Shown here piece after piece: positions 25,036 to 32,514 of a DNA stretch of 46,585 nucleotides. The first letter of the stretch is position 1; each line of letters begins with the position of its first letter. The DNA is from Ruminococcaceae bacterium UBA4871 (lineage in GTDB: Bacteria; Bacillota; Clostridia; Oscillospirales; Acutalibacteraceae), in NCBI GenBank assembly GCA_002399445.1, contig DHDR01000033.1:25416-72000 (forward strand), given 5' to 3'. The translations under genes were made by a program, and so were the position numbers. The notes below the pieces were generated by a model that saw only the letters and a list, made by a program, of their open reading frames with translations, searched no databases and was not told the DNA's origin.

Positions 25036-26573
25036 ATTCCGCTTAAAGTACCGAGAATTTTCTCGGTACTTTTTGCATTCATAGGGATTTTTTCTCCACC
25101 AGCGGGCAAAACGCTTGAAAAATCGGCAGTTGAATAGATTTCGATTGCATCGTCGAAAATATCGATCTTTACAATGTATTTATGTAAAAGCTCTTTAACA
25201 CACGCCGGATCCTTTTCTAATTTTTCAGCGTCTTTTGAAAGCTCTTTTATAAGGTAATCCCGTGAGAGCGTCGGCTTTGGCCGAAGCTCTTTTATTTTTT
25301 GGCTTAATATTTGCCTTTTGCCCTCAAACTCGGTAAGTCTTGCCTGCACAGCGGGACTATTCAGACCGTTTGAAAGAGCGTCAACCAGATTGTTGATTTT
25401 TCCGTCGAGATCGGACCGCTCTTTTTTTAATGCGGAAATCTCAGAGCGGCTATTTTCACCGCTGCCAGCCGAGAGAATCGCATCTGCGGTTGCCTCTATC
25501 ATGGAGCCGTCACGCATGGAGCGGCGCAGAAGCGACACAACAAGCGGTTCGATGTCATTTGCAGCGATATTTTTAGCTTTACAGGTGTGCCTCCGGTATT
25601 TGTTTCCACAAGCATAAAATTTATATTCATACCCTTTTTTATTTGTTGTCGTGATCCCAATATAGGCCCCGCCACAATATCCACAGCGAAGCAAGCCAGT
25701 GAGCAAATATTCCCGGTTACTATGGTTGTTATTCAGCTTATTATGCTTATTTGCTTCCATACGTTTCCTTACCCTTTCCCATGTGTCCCAGTCAATAATT
25801 TGCGGGATAATATTGTCAATCGTTACAGCGCGATCACTGGGGCCGCCGCCTGCCCATTCGGACATATACTTTACCTTGCGCTTACACCATGTATATTTCC
25901 CGATGTACCGTTCATTTCTCAAAATTTCATGTAACGAATTTTTTCCTATCGGGCGACCGCGCTTTCCATGAAGACCGGGAGGCAACGCCTTTAAAATTTC
26001 AGAATAGCTCCGGCCAGCAGCATACATCGTAAATATTGTCCGTACATATTCTGCCTCTATGGGGTTAATGATATATCGTCCGTCTTTTATGTCATATCCC
26101 ATCGGGGCGTAGCCGCCGAGAAATTTCCCTTGTTTTGCAAGGAAATCAATCTTATCCATAGATTTCAAGCGGGAAGTTAAAACATGGGTTTGCCCCATCC
26201 CAACAGTGACAAGCTCGGTCAGGAAATCGGTAGGGTTATCGAGATCACCTAACCGATCCATAACGGAATAAACTTCTATGCCGAGAGCCTTCATATACTT
26301 ACGGAATGTAAACCAATCCACAACATCACGACTGCCGCGCGTAAGATCGTATAGGACCACACAATCAAATTCATGCTTTTTGGCCGCGTTAAGCAATTCA
26401 TGAAACCCTTTACGCTTCTTGACACGTGTTCCAGTCATTGCTTCATCGTCATATAGTTGCGATTCAGACAGTTCTATACCATGTTCCCGACAATATTTTC
26501 TAATGTATGCGAATTGCACTTCTATGCTGCACTGTTTTGGAGTTGAATACCGTCCATACCCTGCCCCAATCAT
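25014..26573 (-). CDS. Large serine recombinase (integrase)
   Basis: 519 residues. The N-terminal resolvase/invertase catalytic domain begins GAGYGRYSTPKQ, with the nucleophilic Ser near residue 10, and continues with the conserved VVLYDLTRGSRDVVDW segment. A recombinase domain (GYAPMGYDIKDGRYIINPIEAEYVRTIF) follows, then the zinc-ribbon (LLRCGYCGGAYIG ... ACGNKYRRHTC) and a coiled-coil region (about 370-440). It performs integration/excision between attP and attB. The stop codon lies within the T-loop of tRNA-fMet, and the last residues (GCGGWI) are translated from antisense tRNA sequence. Confidence 0.94.
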
Positions 26574-26636
26574 CCATTATCCCCCCTGTTGCTTGCTTCC
26601 ACGATATAATAAAATTCTTATTGCTTTTCATTTTTT

Positions 26637-26672
26637 CCCGTTCGGTGTAGCTAGCGCCGGGCGGGATTTTTT
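26637..26672 (+). terminator. Plus-strand terminator-like hairpin between integrase and DUF2726 gene
   Basis: CCCGTTCGG / CCGGGCGGG (two G-U pairs), 11-base loop, then ATTTTTT. The T-run is on the plus strand although both neighbours are on the minus strand, so it would stop antisense transcription from the left. Confidence 0.5.
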
Positions 26673-26714
26673 ATCTGCCGCAATGGATTTTAAGTGGTAC
26701 TTTGAATTTATGCT

Positions 26715-27467
26715 TTAAGATGCCTTGCATAGTCCAGATAATTTATTTATAGTCAATTTTCGGATTCCATTTTCATCAGATTGATGAATCTTGTTGTCGT
26801 TACTGAGTTGATACCGAATCAATGGAATACCGACTGCCTTATATAAAGCGTCTTTGAAGGCATCACTCCGCTGCGTTCTGGCAAAAGCGTCTGCACGACG
26901 CTCCGGAGAAAGTGCAGCGTCATTTACTGATTTTTTATGTGAATTTCCATCTAATTCCACTGCAAAATAGGGAACATAGGAATGATGCTTAGTGACTGGG
27001 TCGCGGACATCTTCACAAATTAGGTAATCGACATTTTTGGAAAGAAAATTTGAAAGGATATAACTATAAATTTCAGCATCTGTGCCTTTTGCAGTATCTG
27101 TAATATTGATAAAAGAATGAAGGCTTACTTGTGGAAACACTTTGAGCTTTTTATTGCCAAAGAACGCATCCGGATGCAGTTCAGTGAAGCTTTGAAGGTA
27201 GTAGAAAAAGCAGCTTTCATTTGAGGACATACAGTGTGACTTTTTTTGATAGTATGTACTTAAATTCTGATCAATATTATTTTTGTTTTGAAGCAGCTCT
27301 AAATTGTGTCTACGCTGCAGAGCCTTTTTCTCTTCCGCCTTTGAATGATACCATTCGCTGGCATTTGCTTTCTTTTGCAAAACCGATTCTAAAGACTGAA
27401 TTTTTTTCTGCTGCTCAGAAATCTGATTTAGCAGCTTTGCAATTTCCTTACTTTTTCTTCCAAACAT
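26715..27467 (-). CDS. DUF2726 (restriction endonuclease-like fold) protein
   Basis: 250 residues. Residues 8-70 are a coiled coil (QISEQQKKIQSLESVLQKK...). The C-terminal part matches the DUF2726 pattern: VDYLICEDVRD..., then VPYFAVELDGNSHKKS, then RRADAFARTQRSDAFKDALYKAVGIPLIRYQLS, the acidic/Lys layout of a PD-(D/E)xK nuclease-like fold (E in FAVELDG). A nuclease or DNA-processing role is plausible but unproven. First gene inside the element after the integrase, on the same strand; possibly a defence or accessory gene. Confidence 0.75.
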   Translation of the reverse strand: MFGRKSKEIAKLLNQISEQQKKIQSLESVLQKKANASEWYHSKAEEKKALQRRHNLELLQNKNNIDQNLSTYYQKKSHCMSSNESCFFYYLQSFTELHPDAFFGNKKLKVFPQVSLHSFINITDTAKGTDAEIYSYILSNFLSKNVDYLICEDVRDPVTKHHSYVPYFAVELDGNSHKKSVNDAALSPERRADAFARTQRSDAFKDALYKAVGIPLIRYQLSNDNKIHQSDENGIRKLTINKLSGLCKAS

Positions 27468-27622
27468 AATTCCACAATCACCTCAAAAGTCTAAATGTTG
27501 GTAATAATGAAATTATAAAATATACAGGAATATCAGTCAATAAATGGCGAAAAATAGAATAGTGTTAAAAGCACAAATTGAGAAAATAGAAAAAAATAAA
27601 ATTAACACTGTTATAAATCAAT

Positions 27623-27895
27623 TTATGATTCTTTTCCTGAATTTTCCAAATGCAATGACGTTTGAGAAGTTTTTTCCGCTTCAAGTTCTTTTCTGTAGGC
27701 TGCAATTTCTGTCTTGATCCTCTTTTCCGTTTCACTTTTCTTAGAAAAGTCGGATTTTAAAATTGGAATTATTTTTTTGTGTGTATCTATATTGACGGCT
27801 TTATTCTTCGCTGTCTGCAGAAAGACTGCTATGGAGGCTAACTGGTTTTCATCAAAGTTGTTAAGAAGGGTAATACATTTTTCCCTGTTACTCAT
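27623..27895 (-). CDS. Small hypothetical protein (90 aa)
   Basis: 90 residues, not recognised by name. The N terminus (MSNREKCITLLNNFDENQLASIAVFLQTAKN) resembles small helical proteins often found beside phage-type repressors in Firmicutes; the rest is Lys/Glu-rich and likely helical. ATG 27895 follows AAGGTGATTTTAA. It follows the membrane protein gene by 18 bases in the same direction, so the three genes XRE repressor, membrane protein and this one are probably one operon. Confidence 0.7.
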   Translation of the reverse strand: MSNREKCITLLNNFDENQLASIAVFLQTAKNKAVNIDTHKKIIPILKSDFSKKSETEKRIKTEIAAYRKELEAEKTSQTSLHLENSGKES

Positions 27896-27913
27896 TTAAA
27901 ATCACCTTACCTT

Positions 27914-28390
27914 TTAGTTAATCGGCAAATCATATTGTATCGCTTGTTTATATTCAAAAATGTGTCGTGCTATTGATAATGCAAATACAATGATTGCTGA
28001 AATTAAGAATTCGATTCTGAAAAAAGCAAAGAGTAAGTAGGAAGCAATATCTGCAACGACTAGGGAACCAGGAATACAAAGGATCCAAAAAATGGGCTTC
28101 CAATGTTTCTTAATTGTTTTAGATTCTTTGAAGATAAAGAAGATGAGTACACTACTTAGAAATATTGCTAGGAGTGCTATTGGAGGCCAATGAAAAAACA
28201 TTGCACAGATAAAAAGAAAAATACATATTGCGTATATGTCCATCCAATGAATATTCATAAAAAATAATAGGACAAGAGGGACTACAACAATGCCAATTGC
28301 AAGAACAATAAGAGCAATTCCGAAAATGCCCATTATCAATACCAAAAAGGCAAATGTCAAGAGAATGATCCCAATCAAAAAAATAGCCAT
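27914..28390 (-). CDS. Small multi-pass membrane protein
   Basis: 158 residues, almost entirely hydrophobic with about five or six predicted membrane segments (MAIFLIGIILLTFAFLVLI..., then IVVVPLVLLFFMNIHW, AICIFLFICAMFFHW, and on). No family recognised. ATG 28390 follows AAAAGGAAAAG. It lies between the XRE repressor and a small helical protein gene; such positions are used for superinfection exclusion or membrane immunity proteins in prophages and ICEs, but no evidence beyond position supports that here. Confidence 0.7.
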   Translation of the reverse strand: MAIFLIGIILLTFAFLVLIMGIFGIALIVLAIGIVVVPLVLLFFMNIHWMDIYAICIFLFICAMFFHWPPIALLAIFLSSVLIFFIFKESKTIKKHWKPIFWILCIPGSLVVADIASYLLFAFFRIEFLISAIIVFALSIARHIFEYKQAIQYDLPIN

Positions 28391-28411
28391 AATCTTTTCC
28401 TTTTCTCAAAT

Positions 28412-28927
28412 TTAAGCTTTCTTTTGTGAACTGTCTGTATCAGCAGGAAAGGCTTCTGCTTCTAGTTGGCGACGGTAATCTTCGCATTCTGCGTCAATTT
28501 CTTCGTCTGTAAGTTCGTGGCGATTATTGTGAGAGAAAGATGGCTCAGGTGTAATTTCGACATCCTTAGTTTCACTAGCAAAGACTGCATATGCAAAGTC
28601 TGTAACTGCTTTCCTTTGTGCGTCTGGAAGTTTGATAAATGTTTCAACAAATCGACGGCTAAAATCATCGAGATTGTATTGTTTAGATAGTTGAGCGAGT
28701 AATGTATTATCGTCCTCCACAAACATTTCACCATTACCGGTTTTTAACCATTGTTCGTTTACATTGAATTGTAAGCAGATCAGCTTTTGAATTTTTTCTG
28801 TGACCTCACGTTTTCCAGTTTCAATGTTAGTTAAATAGCTTTGTGCAATTGCCAGTTTTTTTCCAAATTCCTTTTGCGTAAGACCGAGAGTGCTTCGGAT
28901 TTCTCTGACTCGATCATTCATATTCAT
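28412..28927 (-). CDS. XRE-family repressor of the element
   Basis: 171 residues. HTH at residues 1-65 (VREIRSTLGLTQKEFGKKLAIAQSYLTNIETGKREVT), with the QWLKTGNGEMF ending common in phage-type repressors; the C-terminal part is helical and acidic. ATG 28927 is chosen because AAAGGTGGTG precedes it; upstream in-frame codons cover the promoter. It is divergent from a small plus-strand gene across a control region with 16-bp inverted repeats, so it probably represses its own and the opposite promoter. There is no obvious peptidase domain for autocleavage. Confidence 0.88.
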   Translation of the reverse strand: MNMNDRVREIRSTLGLTQKEFGKKLAIAQSYLTNIETGKREVTEKIQKLICLQFNVNEQWLKTGNGEMFVEDDNTLLAQLSKQYNLDDFSRRFVETFIKLPDAQRKAVTDFAYAVFASETKDVEITPEPSFSHNNRHELTDEEIDAECEDYRRQLEAEAFPADTDSSQKKA

Positions 28928-28972
28928 TTTGACACCACCTTTCATTTGACATTTATAATATATCACAACGAT

Positions 28973-29049
28973 ACTTCTTTTGCAATATTTCAATGAATAA
29001 GTATTGACTTATAAAACTCTGTGGAGTATTATTATATTGCAAAAGAAGT
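28973..29049. promoter_or_regulatory. Divergent control region of the XRE repressor
   Basis: Exact 16-bp inverted repeats ACTTCTTTTGCAATAT (28973-28988) and ATATTGCAAAAGAAGT (29034-29049) flank 45 bases. Between them a plus-strand promoter is TTGACT (29004-29009), 17 bases, TATTAT (29027-29032). On the minus strand the repeat supplies TTGCAA as a -35 for a TATATT -10. The layout is a repressor operator pair controlling both directions. Confidence 0.7.
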
Positions 29050-29087
29050 TAAAACGTTCAGATCAAAAGAAAAGGATGTGAAAAATA

Positions 29088-29258
29088 ATGACAATAAACG
29101 AACCCATTGCTATCCAGATGGCAGATACAAAAAAGCGTGACGCAGAGGAAATGATAGAACTTTTCTTAAAAATGTCTGAGCTAAATCGTGCAAAGGTATT
29201 CGGATATGCACAGGGGGTTGAAAGCATGAGTACTGCCAATCCCAAGAAGACCGCGTGA
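29088..29258 (+). CDS. Small hypothetical protein divergent from the repressor (56 aa)
   Basis: 56 residues (MTINEPIAIQMADTKKRD... to ...NPKKTA). Start ATG 29088 behind AAAGGATGTG and a strong promoter in the repressor control region. The segment EEMIELFLKMSELNRAKVFGYAQGVES resembles short proteins found next to XRE regulators in clostridial prophages. No function assigned; in a Cro-like position, but it has no helix-turn-helix. Confidence 0.65.
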   Translation: MTINEPIAIQMADTKKRDAEEMIELFLKMSELNRAKVFGYAQGVESMSTANPKKTA

Positions 29259-29289
29259 CGAATTATTATAGTAAAAGTAGGTGAGTCCC

Positions 29290-29436
29290 ATGGAACGAGA
29301 ACAAATGACAATCCGCCTACCGGCTGATCTGAAAGAGAAGATTCAGCGGGAGGCGGACAAAAGAGGATTTAGTTTTAACGGTTTGGTTATTGAGTTTCTG
29401 CGTTGTGGTTTAGAGCAGAGTCAGGAACAGAAATAG
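29290..29436 (+). CDS. Ribbon-helix-helix DNA-binding protein (48 aa)
   Basis: 48 residues with an Arc/MetJ-type ribbon-helix-helix: the strand MTIRLPADLKEKI followed by helices QREADKRGFSFNGLVIEFLRCGL. Such proteins bind DNA as dimers, often in repressor or toxin-antitoxin control. The start follows a GTGAGTCCC spacer with weak AGGTGAG site. Its 3' end overlaps the 3' end of the minus-strand RHH gene (29387-29590) by 50 bases, a convergent overlap. Regulated genes are not known. Confidence 0.75.
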   Translation: MEREQMTIRLPADLKEKIQREADKRGFSFNGLVIEFLRCGLEQSQEQK

Positions 29437-29590
29437 TACCGTTCGTTTTTTCGTATTCGGTGATGGTACTTTTCATCAAGGCTTCAATTTCCTTATTGAC
29501 AGAACGACCATTCTCTTTTGCAATTACTTTAAATTTATCCATAATGCTTTTTTCTACACGCAGTGGATACGGATTTGATTGAATAGCCAT
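29387..29590 (-). CDS. Arc-type ribbon-helix-helix protein (67 aa)
   Basis: 67 residues. NPYPLRVEKSIMDKFKVIAKENGRSVNKEIEALMKSTI is a clear Arc-like ribbon-helix-helix. ATG 29590 is chosen over longer starts because TTAGGAGAG precedes it. It is divergent from the 47-residue RHH gene at 29746 over a shared region with repeated AGATATC boxes, and convergent with the one at 29290. Probably a repressor of the divergent unit. Confidence 0.8.
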   Translation of the reverse strand: MAIQSNPYPLRVEKSIMDKFKVIAKENGRSVNKEIEALMKSTITEYEKTNGTISVPDSALNHNAETQ

Positions 29591-29610
29591 AAGCAACTCT
29601 CCTAAAAATC

Positions 29611-29723
29611 TGATATCATAATTATACCAAATAGATGTCTTGTGTAAAGTAGTCAAAAAGATATCAAAAAGATGTTGACAGCAACAAACTTTGAAGATAT
29701 AATTTAGATATCAAATAGATATC
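29611..29723. promoter_or_regulatory. Divergent promoters with AGATATC operator repeats
   Basis: Plus strand: TTGACA (29675-29680), 17 bases, TATAAT (29698-29703), a consensus promoter. Minus strand: TTTACA (29643-29648), 16 bases, TATAAT (29621-29626). AGATATC occurs exactly at 29659-29665, 29706-29712 and 29717-29723 (the last two 11 bp apart, one helical turn) with variants at 29633 (AGATGTC) and 29611 (TGATATC). Spacing and position fit cooperative binding of an RHH repressor. Confidence 0.75.
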
Positions 29724-29745
29724 TTAGAAGCAGGAGGAAATAGCA

Positions 29746-29889
29746 ATGGCAAAGGTAATGACTATACGGCCGCCGGAAGAACTACACAAGCAGCTAAAGT
29801 ACATAGCAAAAGGGCGTGGGTATACCATGAACCAACTGGTGCTTCAGATTTTGCATGGCTGGCTTAAACACGAGAACAAAAAACAGTAA
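29746..29889 (+). CDS. Ribbon-helix-helix protein (47 aa)
   Basis: 47 residues. VMTIRPPEELHKQLKYIAKGRGYTMNQLVLQILHGWL is a ribbon-helix-helix of the Arc/CopG type. ATG 29746 follows AGGAGGAAATAGC and lies 43 bases after a consensus promoter with AGATATC boxes. It is similar in layout to the protein encoded at 29290-29436 but not a close copy. A probable small repressor; whether it or the divergent Arc-type protein occupies the boxes is not determined. Confidence 0.8.
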   Translation: MAKVMTIRPPEELHKQLKYIAKGRGYTMNQLVLQILHGWLKHENKKQ

Positions 29890-30079
29890 GGATAAGCAAT
29901 ACATATCAGAGTTATTTTTTAGGAAAAGAATCGATATTCGACATGCAAATTTTTTCATGTCAGGTTAACCGCCCGCCGAACGCAGAGAATGGAGGGCAAA
30001 AGGATGGATTACGTCGTAGATAATACAGGACGGAAAAGGAAAGTAAGCCGCTACAGCGGCATAAAGGGGAATAAGCACA

Positions 30080-30256
30080 ATGGCACAGCGAAAAATAACA
30101 ATTCACGCCGCCGCTCCGGCAGTAGACAAAAACGAAATAGCACGGACATTAGCTTACTACATAACAGGCGGAGATGCGGCGGGATATCTTGCAAAACTTG
30201 CGGAAAAACAGCGCAAAGACCGCTTGTTAAACAGAACAGCCAGAAGCAAGGACTGA
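30080..30256 (+). CDS. Small hypothetical protein (58 aa)
   Basis: 58 residues, predicted N-terminal strand (AQRKITIHAAAPAV) followed by helices (ARTLAYYITGGDAAGYLAKLAEKQRKDRLL). ATG 30080 follows AGGGGA. It is in a different frame from an overlapping longer reading frame (30004-30285) whose composition (Arg/Lys/Asn/Ser-rich) looks like an out-of-frame shadow beyond its first 25 codons. Ends 6 bases before the next small gene. No function assigned. Confidence 0.6.
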   Translation: MAQRKITIHAAAPAVDKNEIARTLAYYITGGDAAGYLAKLAEKQRKDRLLNRTARSKD

Positions 30257-30262
30257 TAAAGA

Positions 30263-30424
30263 ATGCAATATTTTACAAAGTTTAACTGCCAGCACTGTCC
30301 CAAACGTAGTACAGCGAAAAACTCAAACTGCCATATGACTTGTCCACGCTACATAATTCCGAAAGCTTTCCAACAAGCCGAAAAGAAAAAGAAACTGAAT
30401 TACTTGAAAGAATACACGGTATAA
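30263..30424 (+). CDS. Small Cys-rich protein, putative zinc-binding (53 aa)
   Basis: 53 residues. CQHCPKRSTAKNSNCHMTC contains two Cys pairs (C-x2-C and C-x3-C) spaced 11 residues apart, a likely zinc knuckle, followed by a helical Lys-rich tail (AFQQAEKKKKLNYLKEY). ATG 30263 follows AAGGA and lies 6 bases after the previous stop, so the two are coupled. Function unknown; could be a nucleic-acid-binding zinc protein. Confidence 0.6.
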   Translation: MQYFTKFNCQHCPKRSTAKNSNCHMTCPRYIIPKAFQQAEKKKKLNYLKEYTV

Positions 30425-30451
30425 AATGAACACAATTATTATAAGAATTAT

Positions 30452-30676
30452 GGGGCTGTGTAATGGCCCTTTATATGCTGCGAAAAGGGTAACACCCTCG
30501 ATGCGGCAAACATCTTTTTCATTTTTCTCTTTCTCCTTTGGGACTGCGATGTAACAATGCCGCAGTCCCGTATATGCAGCTGCATGAGGGCAATAACCTC
30601 ACAGTTGCCCCCTCATCTCATTGTGCCGGTTGCCCAAAACCGGATTTAAAGCCGCCGTGTTAGCCCCACAGCGGCT
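30452..30676 (+). ncRNA. Hairpin-rich non-coding stretch, structured RNA candidate
   Basis: No credible protein gene. In about 225 bases there are at least six stems: TGCTGC/GCGGCA (30476-30481, 30503-30508) enclosing AGGGT-AAC-ACCCT; GGGACTGCG/CGCAGTCCC (30540-30548, 30561-30569); the palindrome ATGCAGCTGCAT (30574-30585); TGAGGGCAA with TTGCCC..TCA; CCGGTT/AACCGG (30626-30631, 30638-30643); AGCCGC/GCGGCT (30650-30655, 30671-30676). It ends 6 bases before a tRNA-like sequence. Strand assignment and ends are inferred. I cannot match it to a named RNA family. Confidence 0.45.
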
Positions 30677-30682
30677 CTATAT

Positions 30683-30761
30683 TGGAACATGGCGAAATGG
30701 TATCGCGCATAGCGGCTTATGCTGTTATGAACTTTCGGTTCGATCCCGAATGTTCCAACCA
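30683..30761 (+). tRNA. tRNA-like sequence with encoded CCA, anticodon arm non-canonical
   Basis: 79 nt. Acceptor TGGAACA pairs with TGTTCCA (7 bp), followed by discriminator A and CCA. U8-G9, D-arm GCGA/TCGC with loop AATGGTA, and T-arm TTCGG/CCGAA with loop TTCGATC are all normal. The anticodon arm is not: either GCATA/TATGC with a 6-base loop, or ATAGC/GCTGT (one G-U) with loop GGCTTAT lacking U33. The anticodon cannot be assigned safely. It is either a degenerate or an atypical tRNA carried by the element. Confidence 0.55.
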
Positions 30762-30874
30762 ATTCATACCATCCAACTGCTTTTTTAACTTAGGATTCAC
30801 AGAACATGGCAGTCAGATGATTCATTTTATTTTGAGAGTTTGTCCAGTAAATAATCAATCGGGAGGAAAGTAGT

Positions 30875-31219
30875 ATGGCACAATTTGTAAAGGTCTATCT
30901 TTGGCTGAATATTTTTGACATCAAAGATGAAGAGGATGAGTATGCGCATATGCCGACAGTCAACGCAACCTTGTGTGACCCGCAGAAGAACAGGCAGCGG
31001 GAAGAAAATGATTGCAACTTTCAGTATAGGAAAAATTTTATTTTGTCCACAGTACAGACATACGCATTGCCAGATGGCTATTCGGTTGAATTGGATAAGC
31101 AAGGTGTTCCAACAATTTTCCATAACGGCAGTCCTTGCAGTTTGGGGTGGGACTTTGACGAAGAAGTGTACTTAGAATGCGGTGAGGATATCATTCCTTT
31201 ACAGCTTGTCGACCTTTAA
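30875..31219 (+). CDS. Hypothetical protein (114 aa)
   Basis: 114 residues, not recognised. It begins MAQFVKVYLWLNIFDI behind a strong GGGAGGAAAG, contains an acidic stretch (KDEEDEY), and ends with alternating strand-like segments (FILSTVQTYALPDGYSVELDKQGVPTIFHNG) suggesting a small beta-rich fold. Its 3' end overlaps by 21 bases the 3' end of the minus-strand gene at 31199-31591. No Cys, no membrane segment. Confidence 0.6.
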   Translation: MAQFVKVYLWLNIFDIKDEEDEYAHMPTVNATLCDPQKNRQREENDCNFQYRKNFILSTVQTYALPDGYSVELDKQGVPTIFHNGSPCSLGWDFDEEVYLECGEDIIPLQLVDL

Positions 31220-31591
31220 CTCTCTTAGCATTTTATCTAATTCCTCATCCGAAACCAACTTAAGCTGAATACGTTCTGCTTGGCGCTGCAAAACAGCAGC
31301 TTGATAATTATGTGTTCGCATTTTCCACAGAGACGTTTCGTAAGCAATTTCTTTTTTTGTTCGTTCGCCCAGCAAGACACCGCGGCCGCTATGATTGCAC
31401 TCAAGGTATTCGTCCCCATAAGCAATCACACGCTTTACAATTTCGTCGATTCGCTGGACAGGAATATGGAAATCAGCGGCAGCATCCGTTTCCAAAACGC
31501 CGTTGTATAAAACGGCGTCTGTAATTTGCTTTTTAAGTTCAAGGCTGTATTTGTTGTTGGTTCGATTTTTAACTTTAACGGGTACAGACAT
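31199..31591 (-). CDS. HTH-containing hypothetical protein (130 aa)
   Basis: 130 residues from ATG 31591, preceded by AAAGGAGC; the longer in-frame start at 31624 has no site. Residues 15-60 (YSLELKKQITDAVLYNGVLETDAAADFHIPVQRIDEIVKRV) look like a transposase/terminase-small-subunit-type helix-turn-helix, followed by a helical C terminus. It is divergent from parA with about 70 bases between them. Perhaps a regulator of the partition operon or a DNA-packaging-like protein remnant; not established. Confidence 0.6.
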   Translation of the reverse strand: MSVPVKVKNRTNNKYSLELKKQITDAVLYNGVLETDAAADFHIPVQRIDEIVKRVIAYGDEYLECNHSGRGVLLGERTKKEIAYETSLWKMRTHNYQAAVLQRQAERIQLKLVSDEELDKMLRELKVDKL

Positions 31592-31663
31592 AAAAATTGC
31601 TCCTTTTTGAAAGATAAATAACATATTTTTTATTATAGCACAGAAAGGTGAAGGGAAAAAGAA

Positions 31664-32512
31664 ATGAAAACAATCGCAATTACATACTCAAAAGGTGGTG
31701 TCGGAAAAACGGCTACAGCAGTTAATACTGCTGCTGTGCTGGCAGATGAGGGCTTTCGCGTCTTGCTGGTTGACCTTGACCCGCAAGGCTGCGCCACTGC
31801 CAATTTTTCGGTCAAAAAGGATATGGAGTCTTTTCCAACCGCGTTTGAATTGCTTACCGGCGACAGTGAGCCATCTGGTGCCATTATTCATACCGGTATC
31901 AAAGGACTTGACCTGATTGGTGCGGAGTACCGGCTGTCCAAAATCAACGATTTTCTGTATGACCCGGAAAAATGTCCAAAGGAAATCGCACAATATATAC
32001 TGAAAGACCGTCTGGAGGAAGTTAAGAACAACTATGACTTCTGCTTGCTTGATTGTCTGCCCAGTGACGATATGATAAAGAAAAATGCGTTAAGTGCTGC
32101 AAATTATGTGGTGCTGCCTGCTATCGCAGACGATTATGCATTAACCGGATTGGAATACTTGTCCAAAGAGCTTGCGGAAGTGAAGAGGACAACCAATCCG
32201 GCTTTATCCGTTCTGGGCGTTTTGTTTACCATGAACGAGAATACGGCAGTCAAGAAAGCATATACAGATGCACTTTCAAATGGACAGAATATTTTTCCGG
32301 TATTTCAGCAGACCATTCGGAAGTGCTCAAAGATCCCGGAAGCACTGAATCACCAGAAACCGGTCGTTCATTATCGCTGCACAGCCGGTCGGGATTACGT
32401 TGCATTTACCTATGAACTGCTTACGAGACTTGGTTATGATAATTATTCTGTGGACAAGCTCAAACAGCAGCAGTTGTTCCAGCCGTATCTTGCGCATAAA
32501 GGGAGGGGTTGA
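31664..32512 (+). CDS. parA: ParA-family partition ATPase
   Basis: 282 residues. The deviant Walker A motif SKGGVGKTATAVN (residues 9-21) and LLVDLDPQGCATANFS (Walker A') identify a ParA/Soj/MinD-type ATPase; FCLLDCLPSDD is the Walker B region. It moves on the nucleoid in response to the ParB-DNA complex and segregates or positions the element. No N-terminal HTH, so this is the short (type Ib-like or chromosomal) form. The stop overlaps the parB start region. Confidence 0.93.
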   Translation: MKTIAITYSKGGVGKTATAVNTAAVLADEGFRVLLVDLDPQGCATANFSVKKDMESFPTAFELLTGDSEPSGAIIHTGIKGLDLIGAEYRLSKINDFLYDPEKCPKEIAQYILKDRLEEVKNNYDFCLLDCLPSDDMIKKNALSAANYVVLPAIADDYALTGLEYLSKELAEVKRTTNPALSVLGVLFTMNENTAVKKAYTDALSNGQNIFPVFQQTIRKCSKIPEALNHQKPVVHYRCTAGRDYVAFTYELLTRLGYDNYSVDKLKQQQLFQPYLAHKGRG

Positions 32513-32514
32513 TG

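Noticed and set aside
30004..30285. 98-codon frame rich in Arg, Lys, Asn and Ser
   Set aside because: The frame at 30080-30256 has a better ribosome site and protein-like composition; the longer frame looks like its shadow beyond the first codons, although a short upstream peptide cannot be excluded.
30682..30873. 63-codon open reading frame
   Set aside because: It overlaps the tRNA-like sequence entirely at its start and has no ribosome binding site.
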